64,000 nt of DNA from NCBI GenBank assembly GCA_019455325.1, contig JACFMQ010000015.1, positions 1 through 64,000 of the forward strand, written 5' to 3'. Shown piece by piece: positions 35,586 through 45,028 of the stretch. Source of the stretch: Rhodocyclaceae bacterium. GTDB lineage: Bacteria; Pseudomonadota; Gammaproteobacteria; Burkholderiales; Rhodocyclaceae. The notes beneath the pieces were generated by a model. It was not told where the DNA came from. It made no database searches and was given only the letters and a program-made list of their open reading frames with translations. The first letter of the stretch is position 1. Every line of letters starts with the position of its first letter. A program made the position numbers and the translations under genes.

Positions 35586-36284
35586 TTGACCGCGGCGCGT
35601 TCCGTGCAGGATGCCTTCTCGCAAGCCTTCCGCCTGACGCTGGACGCCGCCGGCGACGCGCGGCGCGCGGGCATCGCCCGGCTCGCCCCGCCGCTGCTCG
35701 ACTGGTGCCGCATGGCCGCCGGCGACGAGGCGCGCGCGCTGCGCCAGGCGCTGCTCTTCTCCGGCCTCGACCAGTGGGGGCAGGCGTGGAGCCGCGCCTA
35801 CGGCGCCGGCGCCATGGCCGGCCTCTCCGAGCTGCTCGGCGCGCTGCGCGACGCCCTCGACCCGGCGGCGGAAGCCGCCGCGCAGGCGGCCCTCGCCCGG
35901 CTCGACGCGGACGAGGCCGGCGCCTTCGCCTTCAAGGCGGAGCTGCAAAAGAGCATCTGCGTCGCGCTCTGGCACGCGCTGATCGCGGAAGAGGACCGCG
36001 ACGCCGCCGCCGCGCTCGCCGGCCAGCTCGGCAGCCTGCTGCTCGGCACGCTGCGGGCAATGCCGAAGAATGGCTGGATCGTCGCCGCCTCGGCGCTCGC
36101 CGACATCCAGATCCGCTGCCTGGCGCACGGGCTGGCGCAGCAAGGGCTGGCGCAGGAGATGACGCAGGAACTCTTCGCCGCGCTGGCGCAGGCGCTCCCG
36201 CCGGAGGAGCGCAAGCGCATCCTCGGCGGCGCCGCGCAGGCGGTGCTCGCCTGGCAGCAGGCGCAGCGCGCGACCGCGCACTGA
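35586..36284 (+). CDS. Hypothetical helical protein next to the CBS gene
   Basis: The frame yields an all-helical, Ala- and Leu-rich protein of about 232 residues with phrases such as LLDWCRMAAGDEARALRQALLFSGLDQWGQAWSRAYG (in parts) and ALADIQIRCLAHGLAQQGLAQEM. No signal peptide, membrane span or known domain is seen. The start is uncertain: the TTG at 35586 has no good ribosome site, whereas the frame is open back to 35508 and a GAGGA lies before an ATC at 35520/35523, an unusual start codon. Function unknown; its position just after the CBS gene suggests co-transcription. Confidence 0.6.
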   Translation: MTAARSVQDAFSQAFRLTLDAAGDARRAGIARLAPPLLDWCRMAAGDEARALRQALLFSGLDQWGQAWSRAYGAGAMAGLSELLGALRDALDPAAEAAAQAALARLDADEAGAFAFKAELQKSICVALWHALIAEEDRDAAAALAGQLGSLLLGTLRAMPKNGWIVAASALADIQIRCLAHGLAQQGLAQEMTQELFAALAQALPPEERKRILGGAAQAVLAWQQAQRATAH

Positions 36285-36302
36285 GGCCCGGCGGCCCCGG
36301 CT

Positions 36303-37289
36303 TCAGATCATCTGCATCCGCTCGTAGGCGGCCAGCGCCTTCGCCACCAGCGCCGACGGGCGCGCCGGGTCGCCGAGGCCGAACTCGGCCTGCAGCGAGG
36401 ATCTGTTGTCGGCGATGTAGTCGATCACCCGGTCGAGGTTGTCCAGCCGGTTCGGGATGAAGTTGTTCTCGGAGACGAGCAGTTCGGCCGAGCGCGCGAA
36501 GTTCTGGCCGAACTCGGCGACGGCGGCGACCGCGCCGTCGCGGTTGTTCGCCAGCACCGTGTTCAGGCGGTCGACGTCGAGCGTTGCCCGGTGCGTCGCC
36601 GGGTCGATGGAAAGGCCGAGGTCGGACATGCCGCGCACGCCGCCCATGGCCCCGTTGAAGATGTTCTCGACGCTCTGCCGCAGCTCGTAGAGCGAAATTT
36701 CCGCCGCCTGCGTGCCGGCGAGCAGGCCGCCGCCGCGCACCGTATCCTCGAAGCGCCCGACCCATTCGTTGTAGGCAGCGACGAAGGACTGCAGTTCGGC
36801 GGCCAGCGCCGGATCGTCGTCGGCCGCCGTGCCGTCGGCCATCTTCGCCGCCAGCGCCGCGCCGGCGCGCTGCATGTCGCCGACCGCCGCCTTCATCTCG
36901 CTCAGCTCGGCGAACTGCGCCTTGTAGGTCACTTCGCGGCCGTTGATGTCGGTCATCATGCGATAGGCCGACTCCGGGTCGAACAGCGACAGGTTGCGGC
37001 CGCTGGCCGACAGCCCGTTTGCGCTGCCCGCGGCGAACGCGCCGTTGGCACCGAACAGGCCGTCGTAGAGCGATTCCAGGCTCGACCCGAGGCCGTCGAC
37101 CGCGCTCTTGCCGGCCATTGCGCCGAACAGCGCATCGAAGGACTGCGTGCGCTGCTCGGCCAGACGCAGCGCGAGCGAGGCGGCGAAGTCGCTCCGCCCG
37201 GCGTCGGCTTTCGACGACGCGCCGGTGCCGAGGGCGGAAAAGAAGTTGAAGGCGGTACTGGCGATTCCGAGGCTTGAGAGGGGGGACAT
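36303..37289 (-). CDS. Orphan FliD C-terminal-like protein
   Basis: A 328-residue protein without signal peptide whose second half resembles the C-terminal part of flagellar cap protein FliD: SFVAAYNEWVGRFED, then GVRGMSDLGLSIDPATHRATLDVDRLNTVLANNRDGAVAAVAEFGQNFA in parts, and a terminal LDNLDRVIDYIADNRSSLQ helix. The N-terminal D0/D1 of a true FliD is missing and it is only about 60 per cent of usual length. No flagellar genes are nearby, so a flagellar role is doubtful. ATG 37289 follows AGGGGGG; the upstream ATGs are unlikely. Confidence 0.6.
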   Translation of the reverse strand: MSPLSSLGIASTAFNFFSALGTGASSKADAGRSDFAASLALRLAEQRTQSFDALFGAMAGKSAVDGLGSSLESLYDGLFGANGAFAAGSANGLSASGRNLSLFDPESAYRMMTDINGREVTYKAQFAELSEMKAAVGDMQRAGAALAAKMADGTAADDDPALAAELQSFVAAYNEWVGRFEDTVRGGGLLAGTQAAEISLYELRQSVENIFNGAMGGVRGMSDLGLSIDPATHRATLDVDRLNTVLANNRDGAVAAVAEFGQNFARSAELLVSENNFIPNRLDNLDRVIDYIADNRSSLQAEFGLGDPARPSALVAKALAAYERMQMI

Positions 37290-37354
37290 GGTGGCTCCCG
37301 AGGCTTGATTTACGGACGCCATCAAGCAAAACTGGGGCCACACTCCGAGTCGCG

Positions 37355-37381
37355 AACTATTTTCTTATAAAACAAATAGTT
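37355..37381. promoter_or_regulatory. AT-rich inverted repeat between the FliD-like and DUF4258 genes
   Basis: AACTATTT (37355-37362) and AAATAGTT (37374-37381) form a perfect 8-bp inverted repeat around TCTTATAAAAC in a markedly AT-rich patch. It lies 66 bp before the FliD-like start and contains TATAAA on the plus strand, so it may be an operator or promoter region. No protein partner can be named. Confidence 0.4.
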
Positions 37382-37484
37382 GATGAATATCTTCCGCCGC
37401 CATCCAAAGACCGGCGGCAAGAGTTGCCGGCCCTTGGGAGCCATCTCTACGCAGCTTGCCGGCACGAATGAAGGAGCTGGCGAT

Positions 37485-37500
37485 GTTTCGCATGCGAAAC
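37485..37500. promoter_or_regulatory. 16-bp perfect palindrome, likely operator of the DUF4258/DUF2283 pair
   Basis: GTTTCGCATGCGAAAC is fully self-complementary and ends 22 bp before the DUF4258 start, where the -35 of a promoter with a TAGACT -10 (37510-37515) would fall. It would suit autoregulation by the gene pair. Confidence 0.55.
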
Positions 37501-37522
37501 GCCTTGCGATAGACTGCCGCCG

Positions 37523-37771
37523 ATGGACCACCTTCTGACCGACCACGCAATCAAGCGTTGTCACAGACGAAAAATCCTGCCCGAATGGATCGCGGCAACG
37601 CTTGAGCACCCCGCGCGAACCGAAAACGACGACGACGACCCGACGCTGGTGCATGCACTGCGGGCAATCCCGGAAAGGGGCTTCCGGGTGCTGCGCGTGA
37701 TCTACAATGAGACCGTCGCCCCTGTTACCGTGATTACGGTTTATTTTGACGACGAGGCAACCGACCTATGA
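37523..37771 (+). CDS. DUF4258 protein (toxin-like)
   Basis: An 82-residue protein (MDHLLTDHAIKRCHRRKILPEWIAATLEHP..., then GFRVLRVIYNETVAPVTVITVYFDDEA) matching the DUF4258 pattern: an N-terminal basic helix with H and R residues, then beta strands ending in V.T.Y. The fold resembles small RNase-like RelE relatives, and such genes often sit before a DUF2283 gene, as here with an ATGA overlap. Toxin activity is inferred, not shown. Confidence 0.72.
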   Translation: MDHLLTDHAIKRCHRRKILPEWIAATLEHPARTENDDDDPTLVHALRAIPERGFRVLRVIYNETVAPVTVITVYFDDEATDL

Positions 37772-37956
37772 AGCTTGAATTCGATCCAAAGGCCGACGCG
37801 GCCTACCTGGAAATCTCGGACGCCGAAATCGAGACCACGCGGGAAATCGAACCCGGCATCATCGTCGACTACGACGCGCAAGGGCACGTCGTCGGCATCG
37901 AGGTGCTTTCGGTCAGCAAGCGGGCCGAGCATACGCCGATCAAACGGGCCGCCTGA
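37768..37956 (+). CDS. DUF2283 protein (antitoxin-like)
   Basis: A 62-residue protein: MKLEFDPKADAAYLEISDAEIETTREIEPGIIVDYDAQGHVVGIEVLSVSKR in parts, the DUF2283 signature (Y.D...DALYI..., VD.D..G.VVGIEIL). It is acidic and small, and overlaps the DUF4258 stop by four bases. The gene order toxin-like then antitoxin-like is the one typical for this pair. Convergent with the ClpX-like gene 10 bp away. Confidence 0.8.
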   Translation: MKLEFDPKADAAYLEISDAEIETTREIEPGIIVDYDAQGHVVGIEVLSVSKRAEHTPIKRAA

Positions 37957-37966
37957 TGGCGCCGAT

Positions 37967-38956
37967 TCATCCCCCGGCCGCGCCGAAGTAGCGCGCCTCT
38001 TCGAACAGCGACGAGATCACCACGCGCTTCACCGCCGGGTTGTCCGGCACCGCATAAAGCACCGGCGTGATCATCTCCTCGAAGATGCCGCGCAGGCTGC
38101 GCGCGCCGGCCCGGTATTCGACGGCGAGGTCGGCGACCTGCTCGAACACCGGCCGCTCGATCACCAGCTCGACCCCCTCGCGCCTCAGGATTTCGCGGAA
38201 CTGGCCGTAGATCGAGTGCCGCGGCTCGACCATGATGCGCACCAGCATGTCGCGATCCAGCTCCCGCAGCCGCGCGACGATCGGCAGGCGGCCGGCGAAC
38301 TCGGGGATCAGCCCGAATTCGTAGAGGTCGGTCGGCTTCACGCGCGCGTTCAGGCGGTCGAGGATTTTCTGGCTGTCGCCGGCCGAGGTCGAGATGAAGC
38401 CGAAGCCGTGCGTGCGCGCGAGGATGTCGTCGAGGCCGACGAAGGCGCCGCCGCAGATGAACAGCACCTGCGCGGTATCGACGTACTGCCCGCCGCGCAG
38501 CTTGACCGGCGCGCCTTCCATGATCTTCAGCAGCGCGTGCTGCACGCGCTCGCCGGACACGGTGCGCCCCTGCCCGGCCGGCGCCTTCAGCTTGTCCACC
38601 TCGTCGATGAAGACGATGCCGCGCTGCGCCTTCTCCAGATCGCCGCCGGCACGGTCGAGCAGGCGCTGCAGGATGGCCTCGATCTCGGCGCCGACGTACT
38701 CGGTCTGCGCCAGCGTCGTCGCGTCGGCGGTGACGAAGGGCACGTCGAGGATGCGCGACAGCGTCTCGCAGAGCAGCGTCTTGCCGGTGCCGGTGGGGCC
38801 GATCAGCAGGATGTTGCTCTTCGTGAGTTCGATCGCTCCCGCCTGCCCCGCCGCTCGCCGGAGGTGCGAATAGACGGCCACCGCCAGGATCTTCTTGGCC
38901 TCGTCCTGGCCGATGACGTGTTCGTCGAGCCGTCTGACGATGTCGCTGGGTTTCAT
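37967..38956 (-). CDS. ClpX-like AAA+ ATPase without zinc-binding domain
   Basis: A 329-residue AAA+ protein clearly related to ClpX: Walker A GPTGTGKT (53-60), Walker B FIDEVD (116-121), [21 protein letters not shown] with the arginine finger (215-224), and sensor 2 GARSLR. It differs from housekeeping ClpX (about 420 residues) by lack of the N-terminal Cys4 zinc domain, EYVG (86-89) instead of the GYVG pore loop, a shortened segment where the RKH pore loop should be ([18 protein letters not shown]), and THGFGFIST in place of the IGF loop that docks on ClpP. It probably unfolds or remodels specific clients, perhaps without ClpP. ATG 38956; XRE gene upstream on the same strand. Confidence 0.88.
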   Translation of the reverse strand: MKPSDIVRRLDEHVIGQDEAKKILAVAVYSHLRRAAGQAGAIELTKSNILLIGPTGTGKTLLCETLSRILDVPFVTADATTLAQTEYVGAEIEAILQRLLDRAGGDLEKAQRGIVFIDEVDKLKAPAGQGRTVSGERVQHALLKIMEGAPVKLRGGQYVDTAQVLFICGGAFVGLDDILARTHGFGFISTSAGDSQKILDRLNARVKPTDLYEFGLIPEFAGRLPIVARLRELDRDMLVRIMVEPRHSIYGQFREILRREGVELVIERPVFEQVADLAVEYRAGARSLRGIFEEMITPVLYAVPDNPAVKRVVISSLFEEARYFGAAGG

Positions 38957-39062
38957 GCGCCGTCCGGACCGACCCGGGGCCGGGGTGAATGCTGCGATTT
39001 CGCGCCCATTGGCTTTCCTCGTGCCGATGCCGCGGCAAGGCTTGCCGCGCGGCCCCATCCTA

Positions 39063-39470
39063 TCATCCACTCTCCCCCGCCTTCCGGCATTCCTCCACCT
39101 GGCGCAGGGATTTCACCAAATCCCGGATCACCTGCCGGTGCGCCTCAGTCAGCGAGGCGATTTCCCGCATCAACTGGTAGTCGTATTCTGCCGCCGCATC
39201 CCGCGTGCCGGCGAGCACCGTTCCTTGACCGAAACGCAACCACTCCGACGTAACCCCGAGCCAGTCGGACAACACCCGCAGCTTGTCCTGCGAAGGAATC
39301 GACTCGCCCCCCAGCCATTTGCGAGTGGCGTGCAGCGTCACCGGCTCCCCGGCATAGCGGCGATTAAATTCACGGGCCAGAGCGGCCGGCCGCGCGGCGT
39401 TGGGAGCGACACGCAGGAGCGCCTCGCGCAAGCGGCTGCTGAAGGCATCGCGTTCAAGATAGGGCTGCAT
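39063..39470 (-). CDS. XRE-like helix-turn-helix regulator
   Basis: A 135-residue protein in which LREALLRVAPNAARPAALAREFNRRY and LHATRKWLGGESIPSQDKLRVLSDWLGVTSEWLRFG (in parts) form a helix-turn-helix of the Cro/C1 type with the typical W-L...P....L..L...L.V...WL pattern. The rest is helical (EIASLTEAHRQVIRDLVKSL). It reads away from the DUF4214/RTX gene and toward the ClpX-like gene, and could regulate either. A short inverted repeat TCGCC-AAAAA-GGCGA lies 25 bp in front of its start. Confidence 0.85.
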   Translation of the reverse strand: MQPYLERDAFSSRLREALLRVAPNAARPAALAREFNRRYAGEPVTLHATRKWLGGESIPSQDKLRVLSDWLGVTSEWLRFGQGTVLAGTRDAAAEYDYQLMREIASLTEAHRQVIRDLVKSLRQVEECRKAGESG

Positions 39471-39520
39471 CGGCGGAACGCTAGCAGCAGCTCACTCGCC
39501 AAAAAGGCGACTCAATAAAG

Positions 39521-39549
39521 TTGACCGATAGTCGAGTTCACGTCATATT
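39521..39549 (+). promoter_or_regulatory. Candidate sigma-70 promoter of the DUF4214/RTX gene
   Basis: TTGACC (39521-39526), a 17-bp spacer and CATATT (39544-39549) lie between the divergent XRE and DUF4214 genes. Transcription would start near 39556, with a leader of about 135 nt. An inverted repeat (39496-39510) sits just upstream. Confidence 0.5.
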
Positions 39550-39691
39550 TCCCCGGCATTGAACGGCCTCGGGGGAGGGTTCGGCAGACAAAACACCTCC
39601 CCTGCGCCTACCACTACCACTCGTTCCTAAATCGACCGCCTGCGTCCGGAGCGGTTCTCTTTTCGTCAATCAACGCACAGGAATCCATCCC

Positions 39692-41878
39692 ATGGCTACT
39701 TCCGAAACCCTGAACAAGGTCCAGCAACTCTACGTCGCCTACTATGGCCGCCCCGCCGACCCCGGCGGCCTGCAGTACTGGGCAGCCATCGTCGAGCAGA
39801 ACGCCGGCAACGTTGCCTCGATCATCTCCGCCTTCTCCAACACCCCGGAGGCCACCGCCCTCTACAGCACATCCGTCACGCCGGCCGAACGCATCGTCGT
39901 GCTCTACCAGAACATCCTCGGCCGCGACCCCGAGCCGGACGGCCTGACCTACTGGCAGAAGCAGGTCGCCGACGGCCTGATCTCCCTCAACAACCTCACC
40001 ATCGCTATCCTGCAAGGCGCACAGAACGAGGACGCCACCGTGGTGAGCAACAAGCTCGCCGTTGCCAACGCCTTTACCGACCTGGTCACCAGCAGCGGCC
40101 TCACCTACGACGGCGACGCCGCCACCGCTGTGGCGCGTACCCTGCTCAACCAGGTCGGCAGTAGCGAAGAAAGCCTCAGCGCGGCCCAGGACAAGCTCCA
40201 GGCCGCCGTCAATACCGCCAGCGTTGCTTCCACGAACCCCGAGGCGTTTGCAGACATCATCCAGGACGGCATCGTCACCACGCCCGATGTCATCCGCGAA
40301 GACCTCACCGCCGACAACGTGGCTGACGTCATCAAGGAAACCACCGCCCAACCGACTGAGCCGACCACACCGCCATCGACCGGTGGCTCCGGCGGCAGCG
40401 GCGGCGGCACGCCTGCGCCGACGCCCACCTTCACGGTGACTGAAACGGAAGTCGGAGGACACGAGGTCATCACCTTCGGCGGCACGGCGACCGGCGACAT
40501 CGTGATGTCGGTCAACACCACTCAGGCTGGTCCGAACACCGGATACGGCCTCGTCACCTTCACGCGCGGCGGCACGGCTGCCACCGCCTCCGATACCGTG
40601 TATTACGAGGATATCAGCAACGGCAACAAGATTTCGCTGGCCGCCGGACAAGTGTTGAGCGTTCCGGCCGAATTCGTGAGTTGGCTGTATGACAGCGAGT
40701 ATGACTTCCCGGAGAACCCGAGCAATCTCACGCTGCACACGTTGGCGGTAGACGGCGCCGGCACGGTGAAGATCACCGGACTGGAAGGCCCGGCCGACGA
40801 CGAGCATCTCGTCGATCTTTCCGGCATTACCACGAATACCCTCACGGCCATCGCCGATCTCGGCGGCGAGGACAAAGAATTCAAACTCGCCAGCGGATCG
40901 AAGCTCGGAAAGGCCGTCGTGACCGTCACGGCCTCCGCAGAAAACGGCGGTTTCGACGTAGGGGATGCAGACTTGGGCACGGCGACATTCCATGTAACCG
41001 GGTTTGGGGAAATCTCGGGCAGCAATCTCAGCGGCAGGATGATCACGGGCGACGGCAAGGTGGATATCGAGCTGGAAGTGGGTGGCGATACCGACTTCGA
41101 TACCTCGAACTTCGCGTCGAGCCTCAAGGTCGTCGTCGATGTGGAAGGAAACGGAACAGTCGATATCTCCGGAAAAACCGGGTACGGGCAGGTGGATGTC
41201 TACGAGATCGAGTCGGGCGCAACCCTGAGACTCACCGCCGCCCAGGCTTCCGGCCGCGAGGTCGAAGGCTGGGGCAACATCAGCATCCAGGGGACTGCGG
41301 GTGCAGATACCATTACGCTCCCCAGCCCCGTCCCGGGCAACTTCGGCGGGAAGATTTTCGTGACCGGTGGAGCGGGCGACGACATCATTACCGGCAGCAG
41401 TGGTGCGGATGTGTTCGTGTTCGAGAGCGATGCCGCAAGCAACGGCAACGATACGATCAACGGCTTCACCGTGGCCGACGACATGCTCAGCTTCACGCCA
41501 TTCACCAGCATCACCGGTGGTCTGAAAGGCGCAGGCGAGAATGCCGGCGCCAACGCCTTCGAATACCTCACCGCAGGCGCATCGAGCGGTGGCACCGACA
41601 TCGCCGGCAAGGTGTTCCTGTTCAAGTCGTCCGATGCCGTGGCCGAGCTTGGCAGCTTGATCGCATCCAGCGCCTCCGACGGCAAGCTCGGCCTTGGCAG
41701 CGGTGACAAAGCCATCGCCCTGGTCAGCAGTGAAGATAATCTGAGCACTGGCGCGCAAACCTTCAGCATCTACTACATCACCGGCTCCGGCAGCGACGGC
41801 GAGACCATCGCCCTGGTCGGCACGGTGACGGTAGATGCAGGCAATGCGCTGCATGCCACGAACTTTGGCATTGCCTGA
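39692..41878 (+). CDS. Secreted DUF4214/RTX-type surface protein
   Basis: A 728-residue protein without a Sec signal. Residues 1-110 hold two DUF4214-type repeats (LYVAYYGRPADPGGLQYWAAIVEQ; LYQNILGRDPEPDGLTYWQKQV), then a Thr/Pro/Gly linker (TPPSTGGSGGSGGGTPAPTPT), a long beta-rich region of about 300 residues, and a C-terminal RTX-like calcium repeat (GGAGDDIITGSSGADVFVFES) with the usual hydrophobic end. This points to type I secretion and cell-surface or S-layer-like function. No ABC exporter genes are adjacent. ATG 39692 is the natural start. Promoter and terminator are both visible, so it is monocistronic. Confidence 0.82.
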   Translation: MATSETLNKVQQLYVAYYGRPADPGGLQYWAAIVEQNAGNVASIISAFSNTPEATALYSTSVTPAERIVVLYQNILGRDPEPDGLTYWQKQVADGLISLNNLTIAILQGAQNEDATVVSNKLAVANAFTDLVTSSGLTYDGDAATAVARTLLNQVGSSEESLSAAQDKLQAAVNTASVASTNPEAFADIIQDGIVTTPDVIREDLTADNVADVIKETTAQPTEPTTPPSTGGSGGSGGGTPAPTPTFTVTETEVGGHEVITFGGTATGDIVMSVNTTQAGPNTGYGLVTFTRGGTAATASDTVYYEDISNGNKISLAAGQVLSVPAEFVSWLYDSEYDFPENPSNLTLHTLAVDGAGTVKITGLEGPADDEHLVDLSGITTNTLTAIADLGGEDKEFKLASGSKLGKAVVTVTASAENGGFDVGDADLGTATFHVTGFGEISGSNLSGRMITGDGKVDIELEVGGDTDFDTSNFASSLKVVVDVEGNGTVDISGKTGYGQVDVYEIESGATLRLTAAQASGREVEGWGNISIQGTAGADTITLPSPVPGNFGGKIFVTGGAGDDIITGSSGADVFVFESDAASNGNDTINGFTVADDMLSFTPFTSITGGLKGAGENAGANAFEYLTAGASSGGTDIAGKVFLFKSSDAVAELGSLIASSASDGKLGLGSGDKAIALVSSEDNLSTGAQTFSIYYITGSGSDGETIALVGTVTVDAGNALHATNFGIA

Positions 41879-41973
41879 CAGGAAGCGAGGGCTGTGCGAG
41901 GCAAGGGCATCCTCGCCAAACGCAGCCGCAACACGCTGTAAATCAGGCACCCGGTCCGCATCGGGCCGGATTC

Positions 41974-42012
41974 CGCCTCCGCTCCGGCGCCGCGCCGGGG
42001 TGGAGGCGTTTT
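41974..42012 (+). terminator. Rho-independent terminator after the DUF4214/RTX gene
   Basis: CGCCTCC (41974-41980) pairs with GGAGGCG (42002-42008), with an inner stem CCGGCGC/GCGCCGG, followed by TTTT. About 95 bp after the stop codon. The remainder of the 41879-42230 gap shows nothing else except the promoter at its right end. Confidence 0.88.
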
Positions 42013-42176
42013 CTCTGGCGCATTCCGTCCAATGCGCCGCCCAAGTCCCTCGCCCCGTCATTATCGCCACTTCGAAATGCGAATACGATATTGACCGAAC
42101 AGATATCCTGGCGTCTGATGCTTGGCGCAAGGGCAGGCTTGGCTGCGCATGGCAGGCCGACCGGCCCATCATCGTA

Positions 42177-42204
42177 CTGACAATGACACTACACATGCTA
42201 TATT
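42177..42204 (+). promoter_or_regulatory. Candidate promoter of the DUF1778/GNAT pair
   Basis: CTGACA (42177-42182), 16-bp spacer and TATATT (42199-42204), 27 bases before the antitoxin ATG. The segment is AT-richer than its surroundings. AAAGGA provides the ribosome site. Confidence 0.55.
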
Positions 42205-42230
42205 GCAGGCACCGAAGGAAAGGATCAAAC

Positions 42231-43027
<797 letters not shown>

Positions 43028-43208
43028 CACCGGCGAATCTCGAAGCTGGCAACTTCGGTATGCTCTGATAACACCTCTGACCCCGCCATCCCCGCGAAGG
43101 GGCGGGCGCCCCTAAACGGACAAGAAACCCCACCCTGGGTCGGTTCGGGCCGGAGTTACTTTTACAGCAGCGCCTTACTGCACTCGACGCCCACGCCCTG
43201 GCCGACGG

Positions 43209-43985
43209 CTATTCCGCTTCGAGCACCAGCCGAAAACCGACGAAATCGAAGCGCGCGCTCGGCCGGCAATGCATGTGGCGCTTGCTGCAGCGGGCGAACG
43301 CCGCATCGTGCGACCAGGCGCCGCCGCGCAGCAGGCGCGAAGGTCCGCTGCCGGTATAGCGAGGCGCCTGGCGGTCGTGGTGCAGGTAGGCGTCGCTGGC
43401 ATAGACGTCGGCCACCCATTCCCAGAGATTGCCGCTCATGTCGTACAGACCCAGCGCGTTCGGCGGGAAGCTGCCGACCGGCTGCGATGTTTCGCCGTGC
43501 ACCGCGGCATGTTCGGCCGTATTGGCGCCGGCCGGCGGCGGCTCGCCCGCGAACCGCTCCTGACGGCCGCCGCCGCGGCAGGCGTATTCCCATTCGGCCT
43601 CGGTCGGCAGCCGGAAGCGGCGCCCCGGATTGGCGGCCCCCAGCTTGCCGACGAAGGTCGCGATGTCCGTCTGGTTGACGCTGTCCATCGGGTAGTTCCC
43701 GCCCTTGTCGAAAACCGACAGATTGACCGGCATCGCCTTCAGCCACTCCGCCTGCGTCACCTCGTACTGCCCGATCCAGAAGCTCTCCAGGCAGACCTCG
43801 TGCACCGGCAGTTCGTTCGTCTCGCCGCCGCCGAAGGTGTCGCCCATCGGGTAGCAGCCCGCCGGCACCCGGACGAACTGCATGCCGGTGAGCGGTTCGC
43901 GCCAGCGGTCGGGCGACGGGCCGTCCGCCGCCCGCAGCGGTTGCAGGAAGGCGAACAGCGAAAGCAGTGCGATGAGTCTGCGCAT
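43209..43985 (-). CDS. Exported formylglycine-generating enzyme-like (SUMF1) protein
   Basis: A 258-residue protein with signal peptide (RRLIALLSLFAFLQPLRAA) and the FGE-sulfatase fold: FVRVPAGCYPMGDTFGGG, IGQYEVTQAEWLKAM, FRLPTEAEWEYACRGGG, LYDMSGNLWEWVADVY, RLLRGGAWSHDAAFARCSKR and FVGFRLVLE. True FGEs oxidise a sulfatase cysteine with two active-site Cys. Here the late Cys-containing RCSKRHMHC differs, and no sulfatase gene is near, so a structural or binding role is as likely as catalysis. Related proteins act in regulatory or respiratory complexes. Isolated gene. Confidence 0.85.
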   Translation of the reverse strand: MRRLIALLSLFAFLQPLRAADGPSPDRWREPLTGMQFVRVPAGCYPMGDTFGGGETNELPVHEVCLESFWIGQYEVTQAEWLKAMPVNLSVFDKGGNYPMDSVNQTDIATFVGKLGAANPGRRFRLPTEAEWEYACRGGGRQERFAGEPPPAGANTAEHAAVHGETSQPVGSFPPNALGLYDMSGNLWEWVADVYASDAYLHHDRQAPRYTGSGPSRLLRGGAWSHDAAFARCSKRHMHCRPSARFDFVGFRLVLEAE

Positions 43986-44161
43986 GTCTGGATCATCCTC
44001 CCGCCGGGAATCCGGCAGCCGTGGGTCGCATCGAAAAATGCCGGCGTCGGCGCGCCGCGTTGCAGGATTCTACGAGAAAAATCCGTTCGCATCGACTCCG
44101 CAGCGACCTGCGCCGCCCTCCCGGCCGATGCTAGAATCCCGGCCTCCACAGGAGACACCCG

Positions 44162-45019
44162 ATGAACATCCCCCTGCCGCCCGCCGAAGAGATCGAACGC
44201 AACGTCGACGCCGCGCTGACCGAGGACATCGGCGCCGGCGACCTGACCGCCGGCCTCGTCCCCGCCGGCCGGCGCGGCAGCGCCGCGGTCGTCGCGCGCG
44301 AGGATGCCGTGCTCTGCGGCACCGCCTGGTTCGACCGCGTCTTCGCCCGCCTCGACCCGAGCGTTTCCATCCGCTGGCACGCCAGGGACGGCGAGCGCGT
44401 CGCCGCCGACCAGTTGCTCTGCGAGATCGAGGGCGAGGCGCGCGCGCTGCTCTCGGCCGAGCGCAGCGCGCTCAACTTCCTGCAACTGCTCTCCGGCGTC
44501 GCCACCAAGGCGCGGCAGTACGCCGACGTCGTCGCCGGCACGCGGGCGAAGGTGGTCGACACGCGCAAGACCCTCCCCGGCCTGCGGCTGGCGCAGAAGT
44601 ACGCGGTGAAGTGCGGCGGCGGCGACAACCACCGCATCGGCCTGTTCGACGCCATCCTGATCAAGGAGAACCACATCCTCGCCGCCGGCGGCATCGCGCC
44701 GGCGCTGGCCGCGGCCCAGGCCGCGGCGGCGGCGAGCGGCGGCGCCTGCAAGTTCGTGCAGATCGAGGTCGAGAATCTCGACGAGCTGCGTCAGGCGCTC
44801 GCCGCCGGTGCCGAGATGATCCTGCTCGACAACATGAGCCTCACCGACATGCGCGCGGCGGTGCAGACGGCGGCCGGCCGGGCGGTGCTCGAAGCCTCCG
44901 GCGGCGTCGGCCTCGACGCGCTGCGCGCCATCGCCGAGACCGGCGTCGACCGCATCTCGATCGGCGGCCTGACCAAGGACGTGCGCGCGCTCGACCTGTC
45001 GATGCGCTTCCGCGTCTGA
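44162..45019 (+). CDS. nadC: Nicotinate-nucleotide pyrophosphorylase (carboxylating)
   Basis: The 285-residue protein converts quinolinate and PRPP to nicotinate mononucleotide in NAD synthesis. Signatures are [73 protein letters not shown] (in parts) and [29 protein letters not shown] in parts. ATG 44162 follows AGGAGA. A TAGAAT -10 at 44132-44137 precedes it. Monocistronic. Confidence 0.97.
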   Translation: MNIPLPPAEEIERNVDAALTEDIGAGDLTAGLVPAGRRGSAAVVAREDAVLCGTAWFDRVFARLDPSVSIRWHARDGERVAADQLLCEIEGEARALLSAERSALNFLQLLSGVATKARQYADVVAGTRAKVVDTRKTLPGLRLAQKYAVKCGGGDNHRIGLFDAILIKENHILAAGGIAPALAAAQAAAAASGGACKFVQIEVENLDELRQALAAGAEMILLDNMSLTDMRAAVQTAAGRAVLEASGGVGLDALRAIAETGVDRISIGGLTKDVRALDLSMRFRV

Positions 45020-45028
45020 GGGCGTGCC

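Noticed and set aside
43028-43208. Insertion-sequence remnant or small RNA between the GNAT toxin and the FGE-like gene
   Set aside because: GC-rich short repeats are present, but no terminal inverted repeats, transposase fragment or clear promoter could be seen.
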